64,000 nt of DNA from NCBI RefSeq assembly GCF_004683885.1, contig NZ_CP038440.1, positions 1,398,001-1,462,000 of the forward strand, written 5' to 3'. The position numbers were made by a program, and so were the translations under genes. Position 1 is the first letter of the stretch; the number at the start of each line of letters is the position of its first letter. A model generated the notes under the pieces. The model was not told where the DNA came from. It ran no database searches and saw only the letters and a list, made by a program, of their open reading frames with translations. The DNA is from Brevundimonas sp. MF30-B (lineage in GTDB: Bacteria > Pseudomonadota > Alphaproteobacteria > Caulobacterales > Caulobacteraceae). Shown one piece after another: positions 29,657-36,885 of this stretch.

Positions 29657-29815
29657 ATGGCCAAGCTTGAACCGCGTTCCCCGTCACCGGACGACTGCGT
29701 CGATATTGATGCGCGTTTCGCCGCTGCGTTTGCGCAGATCGAGAAAGAGCCGACGCCTGAAGCGCTGACAGCCTTCGCCGAAGCGATATCTACGCCAGAA
29801 GATGGCGAGGCCTAG
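29657..29815 (+). CDS. Small acidic protein convergent with ecfG; possible NepR-like factor
   Basis: This 52-residue acidic protein sits tail-to-tail with the EcfG sigma gene; the two stop codons share CTAG at 29812-29815. About 30 residues form a likely amphipathic helix pair, AAAFAQIEKEPTPEALTAF. The phrase EPTPEALTAFAEAI recalls the EPVPDRF-L-L-L stretch of NepR anti-sigma factors, which bind EcfG, but the match is short and NepR genes normally precede ecfG on the same strand. The ribosome-binding site is weak. Codon bias is slightly lower in GC than neighbours. I would treat function as unknown. Confidence 0.5.
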   Translation: MAKLEPRSPSPDDCVDIDARFAAAFAQIEKEPTPEALTAFAEAISTPEDGEA

Positions 29816-30396
29816 AGCGGATCAGACGTCCCACGTTCCATGTGCAGGCGCTCGGCGAGACGATTGCGCGCTCGATTCACACGGCTCTTGATCGTCCCCA
29901 GCGCGCAGCCCGCGATTTCCGCCGCCTCTTCGTAGGAGAGACCGGCTGCGCCTACGAGCACGATGGCTTCGCGATGTTCAGGAGGGAGATCGTCGAGAGC
30001 CTGCCGGAGCGCCGTCAGTTCCACGGCCCATTCCTGCGACCCCTCGGTCGCCACGCCAGCGGCGTGACGGCCCTCCTCGTCGGCCACTTCACGACTTCGC
30101 TTGGCGGCGGCTGAGTACCAGGTGTTGCGCAAGATGGTGAACAGCCAGGCGCGTAGATTGGTCCCCGCCTGAAACTTGTCCCGATACGTCCAGGCCTTGG
30201 TCAAGGTTTCCTGAACGAGGTCGTCTGCGTCCGCAGGGTTGCGGGCCAGCGACCAGGCGAATGCGCGCAGCGCTGGAATCCGGGCGATGACCGCTTCACG
30301 CCAGTCGGCCGCTTCGACAATACCCCCGCGCCAAGGCCGTGGCGCGCTGTCCTGCATGGCGTCCCGGTCGTCAGTCCGGCCATCGATTTGTGGCAT
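29812..30396 (-). CDS. EcfG-type (ECF15) RNA polymerase sigma factor
   Basis: This 194-residue extracytoplasmic-function sigma factor carries region 2 (AFAWSLARNPADADDLVQET, then NLRAWLFTILRN) and region 4 (LPPEHREAIVLVGAAGLSYEEAAE, then GTIKSRVNRAR). These match the alphaproteobacterial general-stress sigma EcfG/SigT. A perfect EcfG-type promoter (GGAAC-N16-CGTT) lies 55 bp upstream, so it probably drives its own expression. The usual partners nepR and phyR are not found beside it, which suggests this may be a second EcfG paralogue. The ATG at 30396 is used; an in-frame ATG at 30357 is possible. Confidence 0.9.
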   Translation of the reverse strand: MPQIDGRTDDRDAMQDSAPRPWRGGIVEAADWREAVIARIPALRAFAWSLARNPADADDLVQETLTKAWTYRDKFQAGTNLRAWLFTILRNTWYSAAAKRSREVADEEGRHAAGVATEGSQEWAVELTALRQALDDLPPEHREAIVLVGAAGLSYEEAAEIAGCALGTIKSRVNRARNRLAERLHMERGTSDPL

Positions 30397-30450
30397 GAGA
30401 GGCGCCTGAAAGGGATGCCGGCGACCAGGAGCGAGCGCCGTTGGTGCCGA

Positions 30451-30475
30451 AACGTCAGGTCATTGAGACCGTTCC
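30451..30475 (-). promoter_or_regulatory. Sigma-EcfG consensus promoter driving ecfG
   Basis: Reading leftward, GGAAC (30475-30471) is followed after exactly 16 bases by CGTT (30454-30451), a full match to the EcfG consensus. It lies 55 bp upstream of the sigma start, implying autoregulation. Confidence 0.88.
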
Positions 30476-30498
30476 GCAAAAGTCTTCGCCTTATCTGC

Positions 30499-30523
30499 GG
30501 AACGCATGCGATAAAGTCGCGTT
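30499..30523 (+). promoter_or_regulatory. Sigma-EcfG consensus promoter driving egtBD
   Basis: Reading rightward, GGAAC (30499-30503) is followed after exactly 16 bases by CGTT (30520-30523). It lies 50 bp upstream of the egtB start and is back-to-back with the ecfG promoter, 24 bp away. Confidence 0.88.
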
Positions 30524-30573
30524 GGCGGACAGATGACGGGGCGCTGCATCCAACGAATGGCCGGGGACTTGTC

Positions 30574-31779
30574 GTGAACGCTCCCTTCCCCTCGGATTCA
30601 GGGGTCCGAGCGCGGCTCGACCGATATCGCGCCGTGCGTTCCGGCATGCCGGCCTTGGCGAGAGGCTTGTCGAGCGAGGACCTCGCGGCTCAATCCATGC
30701 CGGACGCCAGCCCCGGGAAATGGCACCTGGCGCACACAAGCTGGTTCTTTGAGGCCATGATCCTGGCCAGAGATCCCGACTACAGGCCTGTCGACCCTCG
30801 CTTCCAGCAGATGTTCAACTCCTATTACGAGGCCTTGGGCGAGCGGGTGGAGCGCCCCCAGCGCGGCCTGATGACACGGCCTTCCCTGGACGAGGTCATG
30901 GCCTATCGGCGTGAAATAGACCGGCGGATGATTTCTCGGCTGGCGGCGCCTCTGGAAGAAGCGGAAACCTATCTGTTTGAGCTCGGCCTGCATCATGATC
31001 AGCAGCATCAGGAGCTGTTCCTGATGGACCTTCTTCATCTGATGTCGCGCTCTCCGCTCGATCCGGCGGCCTATGAGACTGAGCCCGTCGGCAGGGCTCA
31101 CGCCCGCCCGATGGGTGGTCGGGAACGGTTCGACGCCGGACTGATCGAGATCGGCGTCGGCTGCGACACCTTCGCCTTCGATAACGAACGGCCGCATCAC
31201 AAGGTCTGGCTGGAGCCTTTTGAATTGGCTCGGGATCTCGTCACCAATCGCGAGTGGTGCGAATTCATTGAAGATGGCGGATATCGCAGGCCCGACCTGT
31301 GGCTTTCCGACGGCTGGGCCCTGTGCCAGTCGGAGCAGTGGCGGGCCCCTCTCTACTGGCGGCGGGAAAAGACGCCCGGCTGGAGCGCTCAATCGCTGAC
31401 AGGTCGGCGGCCGGTCCATCCGGAGACGGCGGTGCGCCATGTCTCTCACTATGAGGCGGACGCCTTCGCGCGCTGGCGTGGCGCACGTCTGCCTACCGAA
31501 GCCGAGTGGGAGCACGCCGCATCAGCCCGCACCAAAGCCTTCACGGGGCTCTTCGACGAAGTCTGGCAGTGGACGGCGAGTCCCTACGTGGCCTACCCCG
31601 GCTTTCGCCCGACCCAAGGGGTCGCCAGCGAATACAATGGCAAGTTCATGTCAGGTCAGATGGTTCTGCGAGGCGGCTCGTTCGCGACCCCGGCCGGCCA
31701 TGAACGGGTGACCTATCGCAATTTCTTTCAGCCGCATCAGCGATGGGCTTTCACCGGAGTCAGACTGGCATGGGATTGA
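30574..31779 (+). CDS. egtB: Ergothioneine biosynthesis sulfoxide synthase EgtB
   Basis: EgtB is a non-haem iron enzyme that joins a thiol (gamma-glutamylcysteine or cysteine) to trimethylhistidine using oxygen. The DinB-like N-terminal domain has three candidate iron-binding histidines, His51, His141 and His145 (HxxxH in HHDQQHQE). With the GTG start at 30574, His51 has the same number as in the characterised mycobacterial enzyme, which supports this start; GGGGA precedes it. The C-terminal FGE-sulfatase-like domain includes NREWCEFIEDGGYRRPDLW and ends with GVRLAW. It overlaps egtD by ten bases. The chosen thiol donor cannot be told from sequence. Confidence 0.95.
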   Translation: MNAPFPSDSGVRARLDRYRAVRSGMPALARGLSSEDLAAQSMPDASPGKWHLAHTSWFFEAMILARDPDYRPVDPRFQQMFNSYYEALGERVERPQRGLMTRPSLDEVMAYRREIDRRMISRLAAPLEEAETYLFELGLHHDQQHQELFLMDLLHLMSRSPLDPAAYETEPVGRAHARPMGGRERFDAGLIEIGVGCDTFAFDNERPHHKVWLEPFELARDLVTNREWCEFIEDGGYRRPDLWLSDGWALCQSEQWRAPLYWRREKTPGWSAQSLTGRRPVHPETAVRHVSHYEADAFARWRGARLPTEAEWEHAASARTKAFTGLFDEVWQWTASPYVAYPGFRPTQGVASEYNGKFMSGQMVLRGGSFATPAGHERVTYRNFFQPHQRWAFTGVRLAWD

Positions 31780-32741
31780 ACGCGGCGCAGGCGCCGGCTC
31801 TTGGGGGCGTTCCGGACGCGGAAGTCGATCGATTCAGACAAGACCTGATCCAGGGCCTGGGACGCGCGCAGAAGGCGTTGCCGCCCAAGTGGTTCTACGA
31901 CGCCGAAGGTTCGAAGCTGTTCGAAGAGATCACGCGGCTGCCTGAGTATTACCCCACGCGCCAGGAGGCGGCGCTGCTCCGGGCGCTGGCGTCCGATTTC
32001 GCGGAGCGGATAGGTCTCAAGGCCGTCATCGTCGAGTTCGGATCGGGCGCCAGCGAAAAGACCCGCATATTGTTGGACGCGCTGGATCACCCTGCGGCCT
32101 ATGTGCCGCTGGACATCAGCCCGGACGCGCTACATCAGGCGGCGGAGCGCATAAGGTCGCGCTATCCGGACCTAGAGGTCGTGCCCATTGTCGGCGACTT
32201 CGAGCGCCTGCCCGCCTTGCCCGACGGCTTGGAGGGCGAGCGCCGCCTCGGCTTCTTCCCAGGCTCGACAATCGGCAATCTGGAGACCGAAGACGCCATC
32301 AAACTTCTGCGAGCGGCGCGGCGCATGCTTGGAGATGAAGCGCTTTTTCTGCTCGGCGTCGATCTGGTCAAGGACGAGGAAACGCTCGTGACGGCCTACG
32401 ATGACGCCGCCGGCGTGACTGCCGCGTTCAATCTCAACGTTCTGAGGCGCGCCAATCGCGAGTTGGGCGCCGACTTTGACATCGCCGCCTTCGCCCATCA
32501 GGCCGTTTGGAACCCGCAGGCTGAATCCGTGGAGATGCACCTCAAGGCCATTCGCCCCACGAGCGTCCAGATCGCCGGCCAGCCCTTCACCTTTGCTGAA
32601 GGCGAGACGATCCACACGGAAAGCTCTCGCAAATTCACGCCAGAGAGTCTTAGAGCGCTCGCGGTGGCGGCCGGCTGGACCCTCGAGCGGCTGGACCATG
32701 GCCCGGCGCCGTCGGTGGCCTTGGCGCTGCTGCGGGCCTGA
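31770..32741 (+). CDS. egtD: L-histidine N-alpha-methyltransferase EgtD
   Basis: EgtD uses three SAM molecules to make hercynine (N-alpha-trimethylhistidine), the substrate of EgtB. The 323-residue protein has the EgtD pattern: LPPKWFYDAEGSKLFEEIT near the N-terminus, the SAM motif VEFGSGASEKTR, and the GFFPGSTIGNL segment. The ATG at 31770 overlaps the end of egtB, so the two are coupled. No egtA, egtC or egtE lies nearby; the lyase step must be encoded elsewhere. Confidence 0.96.
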   Translation: MGLNAAQAPALGGVPDAEVDRFRQDLIQGLGRAQKALPPKWFYDAEGSKLFEEITRLPEYYPTRQEAALLRALASDFAERIGLKAVIVEFGSGASEKTRILLDALDHPAAYVPLDISPDALHQAAERIRSRYPDLEVVPIVGDFERLPALPDGLEGERRLGFFPGSTIGNLETEDAIKLLRAARRMLGDEALFLLGVDLVKDEETLVTAYDDAAGVTAAFNLNVLRRANRELGADFDIAAFAHQAVWNPQAESVEMHLKAIRPTSVQIAGQPFTFAEGETIHTESSRKFTPESLRALAVAAGWTLERLDHGPAPSVALALLRA

Positions 32742-32750
32742 ACAAGCGAA

Positions 32751-32777
32751 AAGCGCGGCGACCGAAGTCGCCGCGCT
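32751..32777. terminator. Hairpin terminator between egtD and the KGG gene
   Basis: An 11-bp stem AGCGCGGCGAC pairs across a CGAA loop. On the minus strand the loop is TTCG closed by C-G, a very stable tetraloop, and the run TTTTCGCTTGTT follows, so it should terminate the leftward KGG gene. It may also slow rightward readthrough from egtD. Confidence 0.7.
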
Positions 32778-32798
32778 CTGATCGAAGGCTGGACGATG

Positions 32799-33029
32799 TC
32801 AGCCTGCCGGTGGAACCGGCGGGTTCGGGCCGTTGCGCGCGCCATGAGAGGCTTCGCCGCCTTTCCGGCCCGCCTGCGCCGCCAGATTTCGGTCCTGCGA
32901 GAAGCTGCGTTTTTCGCTCGGGACGCTGGCGCCGCCCTTGCGAGCGATCTCCCTCTGGCGCGCCGGATCCATGGAGGCGAACCCCCGCTTGGATACGCCC
33001 GATGCTCGAGTAGGTTGACCTTCAGCCAT
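32799..33029 (-). CDS. Small KGG-motif stress-induced protein
   Basis: This 76-residue, basic, Gly/Lys-rich protein carries two RKGG motifs (ARKGGASVPSEKRSF and GRKGGEASHG), the signature of the general-stress KGG family related to E. coli YciG. Proteins of this type accumulate in stationary phase or under stress; their biochemistry is unknown. The ATG at 33029 is chosen for the strong AGGAAAGGAG upstream. A sigma-EcfG-like promoter lies about 43 bp upstream, fitting the stress island. Confidence 0.85.
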   Translation of the reverse strand: MAEGQPTRASGVSKRGFASMDPARQREIARKGGASVPSEKRSFSQDRNLAAQAGRKGGEASHGARNGPNPPVPPAG

Positions 33030-33071
33030 GGGCTGGCTCCTTTCCTGGCTTGGCGTTTTTCTTGGGGTCTG

Positions 33072-33096
33072 AACCCGGGGACACGGCCTAGGTTCC
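33072..33096 (-). promoter_or_regulatory. Sigma-EcfG-like promoter of the KGG gene
   Basis: Reading leftward, GGAAC (33096-33092) is followed after 16 bases by GGTT (33075-33072). It differs from the EcfG consensus by one base in the -10 element and lies 43 bp upstream of the KGG start. Confidence 0.6.
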
Positions 33097-33164
33097 TGCA
33101 TCTCCGCGTTTTCATTGCGACCCGCAGGGGGCCGCTTGCAGGCTATCCCAAGGCGCGGAACGGC

Positions 33165-33374
33165 TCAGGTCGTCAGAGGGGTGTTCGGCGGAAATTCGGG
33201 CGGTGCGCCGCCTGGATCGATGTCAGGCCCTTCCGGCGAGGGAGGGTGGACATCCGGCCGCCCAGGCTCTGACGGCGGCATCTCCTGAGGCGCGGGCGAG
33301 GGCGGATTTTCCGGCTCATTCGGCTGCGGTGGGTAGATTTCCGGTTCAGGCGGAGTGGGATCGACGTGGGTCAT
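33165..33374 (-). CDS. Small proline-rich protein
   Basis: This 69-residue protein is about one-third proline with many Glu and Asp and is certainly disordered. I do not recognise the family. It is accepted as a gene because of the excellent AAGGAGG seven bases before its ATG and its placement between stress genes. It is divergent from the small membrane-anchored protein at 33477. The shared 102-bp gap contains two GGAACCGG boxes on the plus strand but no good EcfG -10 partner. Confidence 0.6.
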   Translation of the reverse strand: MTHVDPTPPEPEIYPPQPNEPENPPSPAPQEMPPSEPGRPDVHPPSPEGPDIDPGGAPPEFPPNTPLTT

Positions 33375-33476
33375 TGGGCCTCCTTCCCGAGACCAACGCC
33401 GCGGGAACCGGACCGTTCACCGGAACCGGCGAGCGGACTGATCCATTTCCCGAAGATCATTCTGCAGGAGGCCTCG

Positions 33477-33752
33477 ATGTCCGACCCCTATGCTGCTTCG
33501 CCCGAGATCGCCGACGACGAAGATGACCGCCCCAGCGCGGCATTGGAGCGTGAAGGCGACGCCATCCTGAACGGCGAGGATCACCACGTCGCCTCGCTGC
33601 GGCGCGCGGTGAGGGATGATCTCGACGAGGGCCGGCAGTGGTTCGTCGCACGCAGCGCTCGAGCACGGGCGGCCGTGCAGGACGAGCCCGTTCGCGCCAC
33701 CCTCTACGCGCTGGGCCTGGGCGTGATCCTCGGCCTAATCCTGTCCCGCTGA
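33477..33752 (+). CDS. Small membrane-anchored protein, DUF883/ElaB-like
   Basis: This 91-residue protein has an acidic N-terminus, an amphipathic helix (about residues 40-65) and one C-terminal membrane helix (TLYALGLGVILGLILS) ending in Arg. The layout is that of the ElaB/YqjD/DUF883 family, tail-anchored proteins linked to ribosomes and stationary phase in E. coli. The ATG at 33477 has GCAGGAGG upstream. The stress-island setting agrees with a stress-phase role. Confidence 0.65.
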   Translation: MSDPYAASPEIADDEDDRPSAALEREGDAILNGEDHHVASLRRAVRDDLDEGRQWFVARSARARAAVQDEPVRATLYALGLGVILGLILSR

Positions 33753-33763
33753 GGGCTTCCGGC

Positions 33764-34459
33764 TTAGGACGGGCCTGAGGCCGGGCGCGAAATCGGCGCG
33801 CCGGCCAGCGCCTGATCCGACACGAAGGGATTGGTCCGCCGTTCAGCGCCGAACGTCGAGATCGGTCCATGGCCCGGCACGAACGTCACGTCATCGCCCA
33901 GCGGCCACAGATGGGTGACGATGGCGTTCAGCAGGGCGGCGTGGTCGCTTCTGGGAAAGTCGGTCCGGCCGATCGAGCCCTGAAACAGCACATCGCCGAC
34001 TTGGGCGAAGCGCGCCGCGCGGTTGAAGAAGACCACATGGCCCGGCGTATGGCCCGGGCAATGCAGCACCTCCCATTCGGTCTCGCCCAGCGTCAGCGTA
34101 TCGCCATGCGCCAGCCAGCGCGTCGGCGTAAACGGGCGGGCGTCCGGCAGGCCATAGGTGCGGCCGGCCTCCTCGATATTGTCGATCCAGAACTGATCCT
34201 CGGGATGCGGGCCGATGATGGCGCGCCCGGTCTTCTCCTGCATCTCGGCGGCGCCCCCGGCATGGTCGAGATGCCCGTGCGTGATCCAGATGGCGTCCAG
34301 CGTCAGGCCTCTGCGCGCCACCTCGCCCAGGATGGCGTCGACCGACGCGCCCGGGTCGATGACCGCGGCCTTGTTGGTGGCTGTGCACCACACCACGGTG
34401 CAGTTCTGCTGAAGCGGGGTGACCGGGGTGACGAAGACGCCGATGGGGGACTGGCTCAT
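33764..34459 (-). CDS. MBL-fold metallo-hydrolase (glyoxalase II-like, YcbL type)
   Basis: This 231-residue protein has the metal-binding motif THGHLDH and later histidines in HCPGHTPGH and VPGHGP, which mark the glyoxalase II-like branch of the metallo-beta-lactamase fold. The short length without the extra C-terminal domain fits the YcbL group, small thioester hydrolases. No leader is visible before the ATG. It is convergent with the DUF883-like gene, 11 bp apart. Confidence 0.9.
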   Translation of the reverse strand: MSQSPIGVFVTPVTPLQQNCTVVWCTATNKAAVIDPGASVDAILGEVARRGLTLDAIWITHGHLDHAGGAAEMQEKTGRAIIGPHPEDQFWIDNIEEAGRTYGLPDARPFTPTRWLAHGDTLTLGETEWEVLHCPGHTPGHVVFFNRAARFAQVGDVLFQGSIGRTDFPRSDHAALLNAIVTHLWPLGDDVTFVPGHGPISTFGAERRTNPFVSDQALAGAPISRPASGPS

Positions 34460-34562
34460 GCCAATGAGATAGCGGCTTCGATGGCGGGGCGAAACCGCCC
34501 GTGCGACGGCCGCTTGCGTTGACCTTTGGCGCCTTCATCGACATAAGGGCGGGCTTCGAGGC

Positions 34563-34580
34563 GCCGCTCGCGAGAGCGGC
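34563..34580 (+). other. Hairpin in the tig leader region
   Basis: GCCGCTC (34563-34569) pairs with GAGCGGC (34574-34580) around a GCGA tetraloop, followed by CCTTCTTGCTTT. It lies 72 bp before the tig start. It may be a leader structure or a weak terminator; nothing else is seen in this 190-bp gap. Confidence 0.35.
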
Positions 34581-34652
34581 CCTTCTTGCTTTATCCCAAC
34601 CGCGTGCGCCGGCGTATCGCCGCCCCGCCCCAGAGCGTTAGAAGCCCCGACC

Positions 34653-35996
34653 ATGCAAGTCGTCGAAAAGTCGAACGAAGGCCTGAGCCGCGTGATCGCG
34701 GTCACCATTCCCGTCACCGAGCTGAACGAGAAGCTGGAGGCCCGGATCAAGGAAGTCGCCCCCCAGATGAAGCTGAAGGGCTTCCGTCCGGGCAAGGTGC
34801 CGGCCGCCCACGTCAAGAAGACCTTCGGCCGCGACTTCATGGGCGAGATCGTCAACGCCGCCCTGAACGAATCCAGCCAGAAGGCCCTGGACGACGCCAA
34901 GCTGCGCCCGGCCGCCCCGGCCGAGATGAAGCTGACCTCCGACATGGACAAGGTCGTCGCCGGCCAGGAAGACCTGGCCTACGAAATGTCGCTGGAAGTC
35001 ATGCCCGACTTCACGCCGGTCGATCCGGCTTCGCTGAAGCTGAAGCGCCCGACCTATGAGGCGTCGGACGCCGATCTGGACGAGGCGCTCAAGGAACTGG
35101 CCGGTCAGGCCAAGACCTACGAGGACAAGAAGGGCAAGACGGTCAAGGCCGCCGACGGCGACCAGCTGACCATCGACTTCGTCGGCAAGCTGGACGGCGA
35201 GAAGTTCGACGGTGGTTCGGCCGAGGACGCCGAGCTGGTGATCGGCTCGGGCCGCTTCATTCCCGGCTTCGAAGAGCAGCTGAAGGGCGCCAAGGTCGGC
35301 GAGGAAAAGACCATCGAGGTCACCTTCCCCGAGGACTATCAGGCCAAGCACCTGGCCGGTAAGGCCGCGACCTTCGACGTCACCGTCAAGGCTATCAAGG
35401 CCGAGGCCGAGGCCAAGATCGATGACGAGTTCGCCACACGTCTGGGCCTGGAATCGCTGGACAAGCTCAAGGAGCTCCTGCGCGCCAACCTGAACCAGCA
35501 GTACGTCGGCGCCGCCCGCTTCAAGCTGAAGCGCGCCCTGCTGGACCAGCTGGACGAGAAGCACTCTTTCGACCTGCCGCCCAAGATGGTCGACGCCGAG
35601 TTCGAAGGCATCTGGGCCCAGGTCCAGGCCGACAAGGAAGCCGGCAATCTGCCGGAAGAGGACGCCAAGAAGTCCGAGAAGAAGCTCAAGGAAGAGTACC
35701 GCAAGATCGCCGAGCGCCGCGTGCGCCTGGGCCTGGTGCTCGCCGAGATCGGCCGCGCCAACAATGTCCAGGTCACGGATCAGGAGCTGAACAACGCCCT
35801 GATGGCCGAGGCCCGCAACTATCCGGGCCAGGAGCGTCAGGTGCTGGACTTCTATCGCCAGAACCCCAACGCCGCCGCCCAGATGCGCGCCCCAATCTAT
35901 GAAGAAAAGGTCTGCGATCTGATCTTCGAAAAGGCCGATGTCACCGACGAGGCGATCTCGAAGGAAGACCTGCTGAAGGACGAAGACGAAGGCTGA
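34653..35996 (+). CDS. tig: Trigger factor, ribosome-associated chaperone
   Basis: This 447-residue protein has the standard three-part layout. The N-terminal ribosome-binding domain carries the GFRPGKVP signature at about residues 45-52, a variant of the usual GFRxGKxP. An FKBP-type prolyl isomerase domain follows (about 150-245, [21 protein letters not shown]), then a long helical C-terminal chaperone domain. It binds nascent chains at the ribosome exit. In many bacteria tig precedes clpP and clpX, but here it is a single gene closed by a strong terminator. Confidence 0.97.
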   Translation: MQVVEKSNEGLSRVIAVTIPVTELNEKLEARIKEVAPQMKLKGFRPGKVPAAHVKKTFGRDFMGEIVNAALNESSQKALDDAKLRPAAPAEMKLTSDMDKVVAGQEDLAYEMSLEVMPDFTPVDPASLKLKRPTYEASDADLDEALKELAGQAKTYEDKKGKTVKAADGDQLTIDFVGKLDGEKFDGGSAEDAELVIGSGRFIPGFEEQLKGAKVGEEKTIEVTFPEDYQAKHLAGKAATFDVTVKAIKAEAEAKIDDEFATRLGLESLDKLKELLRANLNQQYVGAARFKLKRALLDQLDEKHSFDLPPKMVDAEFEGIWAQVQADKEAGNLPEEDAKKSEKKLKEEYRKIAERRVRLGLVLAEIGRANNVQVTDQELNNALMAEARNYPGQERQVLDFYRQNPNAAAQMRAPIYEEKVCDLIFEKADVTDEAISKEDLLKDEDEG

Positions 35997-36023
35997 TCGG
36001 CCGCGTCATCGCGACAGAATGAA

Positions 36024-36053
36024 GGGGCGGTGGAGAGATCCACCGCCCCTTTT
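36024..36053 (+). terminator. Rho-independent terminator after tig
   Basis: A perfect 10-bp stem GGGGCGGTGG with CCACCGCCCC and a six-base loop is followed by TTTT. Confidence 0.92.
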
Positions 36054-36077
36054 GTCATTGCCCGATGAAGGGGAGCG

Positions 36078-36866
36078 TTACTTGGCCGCCTCGATCGCTG
36101 CGTTCAGAGCGCGTGGATCGATGCTGGGCTGGGCCTGGCCATTGACGAAGAAGGTGGGAGTGCCGTGCAGCTGCAGCGCTGCCGCTGTCGTGTGGATGTC
36201 GGCGATATGGCGTGTGACGTCGTCAGAGGTGATGGCGGCCTGAGCAGCGGCCAGGGCCACGCCGTTTTCGCTCAGAATGCGATCCACCGCCGCGCGATCC
36301 AGCGCCGGCTCGGCCATCAGGCCTTCATAGATCGCCAGATACTGGCCCTGCTGATGCGCGGCGAGCGCGGCGCGGGCGGCGTAGGTGGAGCCGTCGTCGT
36401 CGGGCCGGTCCAGGATCGGCCAGTCCTTGAACACGAAGCGTACCTCGGGATGCGCCGCCATCAGGGCGCGGAACTCCGGCGCCACCGCCTTGCAGCCGGG
36501 GCAGCGGAAGTCGAAGAACTGGATGACCGTCACCTCGGCGTCGGCTGGCCCGAAGGTTGGGTCTCGGGGATCGATCGCCAGCAGGTCCGGATTGGCGGCG
36601 GCCGCCTGATTGATCGTGTCGACCACGGCGCCCTCCTGGGCGGCTTGGCGGGCGGCCAGCACCTCGTCCAGAACCTGCGGATTGGCCAGCAGATAGGCCC
36701 GCACCTTGCCGCCGAAATCGCCGCCCGTCGCATAGGGGAGGACCGCCGCGGCCAGGGCGACGACGGACAGGGCCAGGGCGGCGCCGGCCATGCGGACGGG
36801 CGTCAGCGGGGAGGGGCGGGGGGCGGGCGCGCGCTCGGGCGTCTCGGTCGGCGTGGGATCGGTCAT
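36078..36866 (-). CDS. DsbA-family thiol oxidoreductase, membrane-anchored
   Basis: This 262-residue protein has a Pro-rich cytoplasmic start, one membrane helix (about 24-46) and a periplasmic DsbA-type thioredoxin domain with CPGC at residues 122-125 and a cis-Pro in GTPTF. The wording FDFRCPGCK and HGTPTFFVNG is that of the BdbD/ScsC-like group, so it may act as oxidase or isomerase of exported proteins. It is 19 bp downstream of the M48 protease gene on the same strand and may be co-transcribed. Confidence 0.92.
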   Translation of the reverse strand: MTDPTPTETPERAPAPRPSPLTPVRMAGAALALSVVALAAAVLPYATGGDFGGKVRAYLLANPQVLDEVLAARQAAQEGAVVDTINQAAAANPDLLAIDPRDPTFGPADAEVTVIQFFDFRCPGCKAVAPEFRALMAAHPEVRFVFKDWPILDRPDDDGSTYAARAALAAHQQGQYLAIYEGLMAEPALDRAAVDRILSENGVALAAAQAAITSDDVTRHIADIHTTAAALQLHGTPTFFVNGQAQPSIDPRALNAAIEAAK

Positions 36867-36885
36867 GCGTTCTCGGTTAGGCGAT

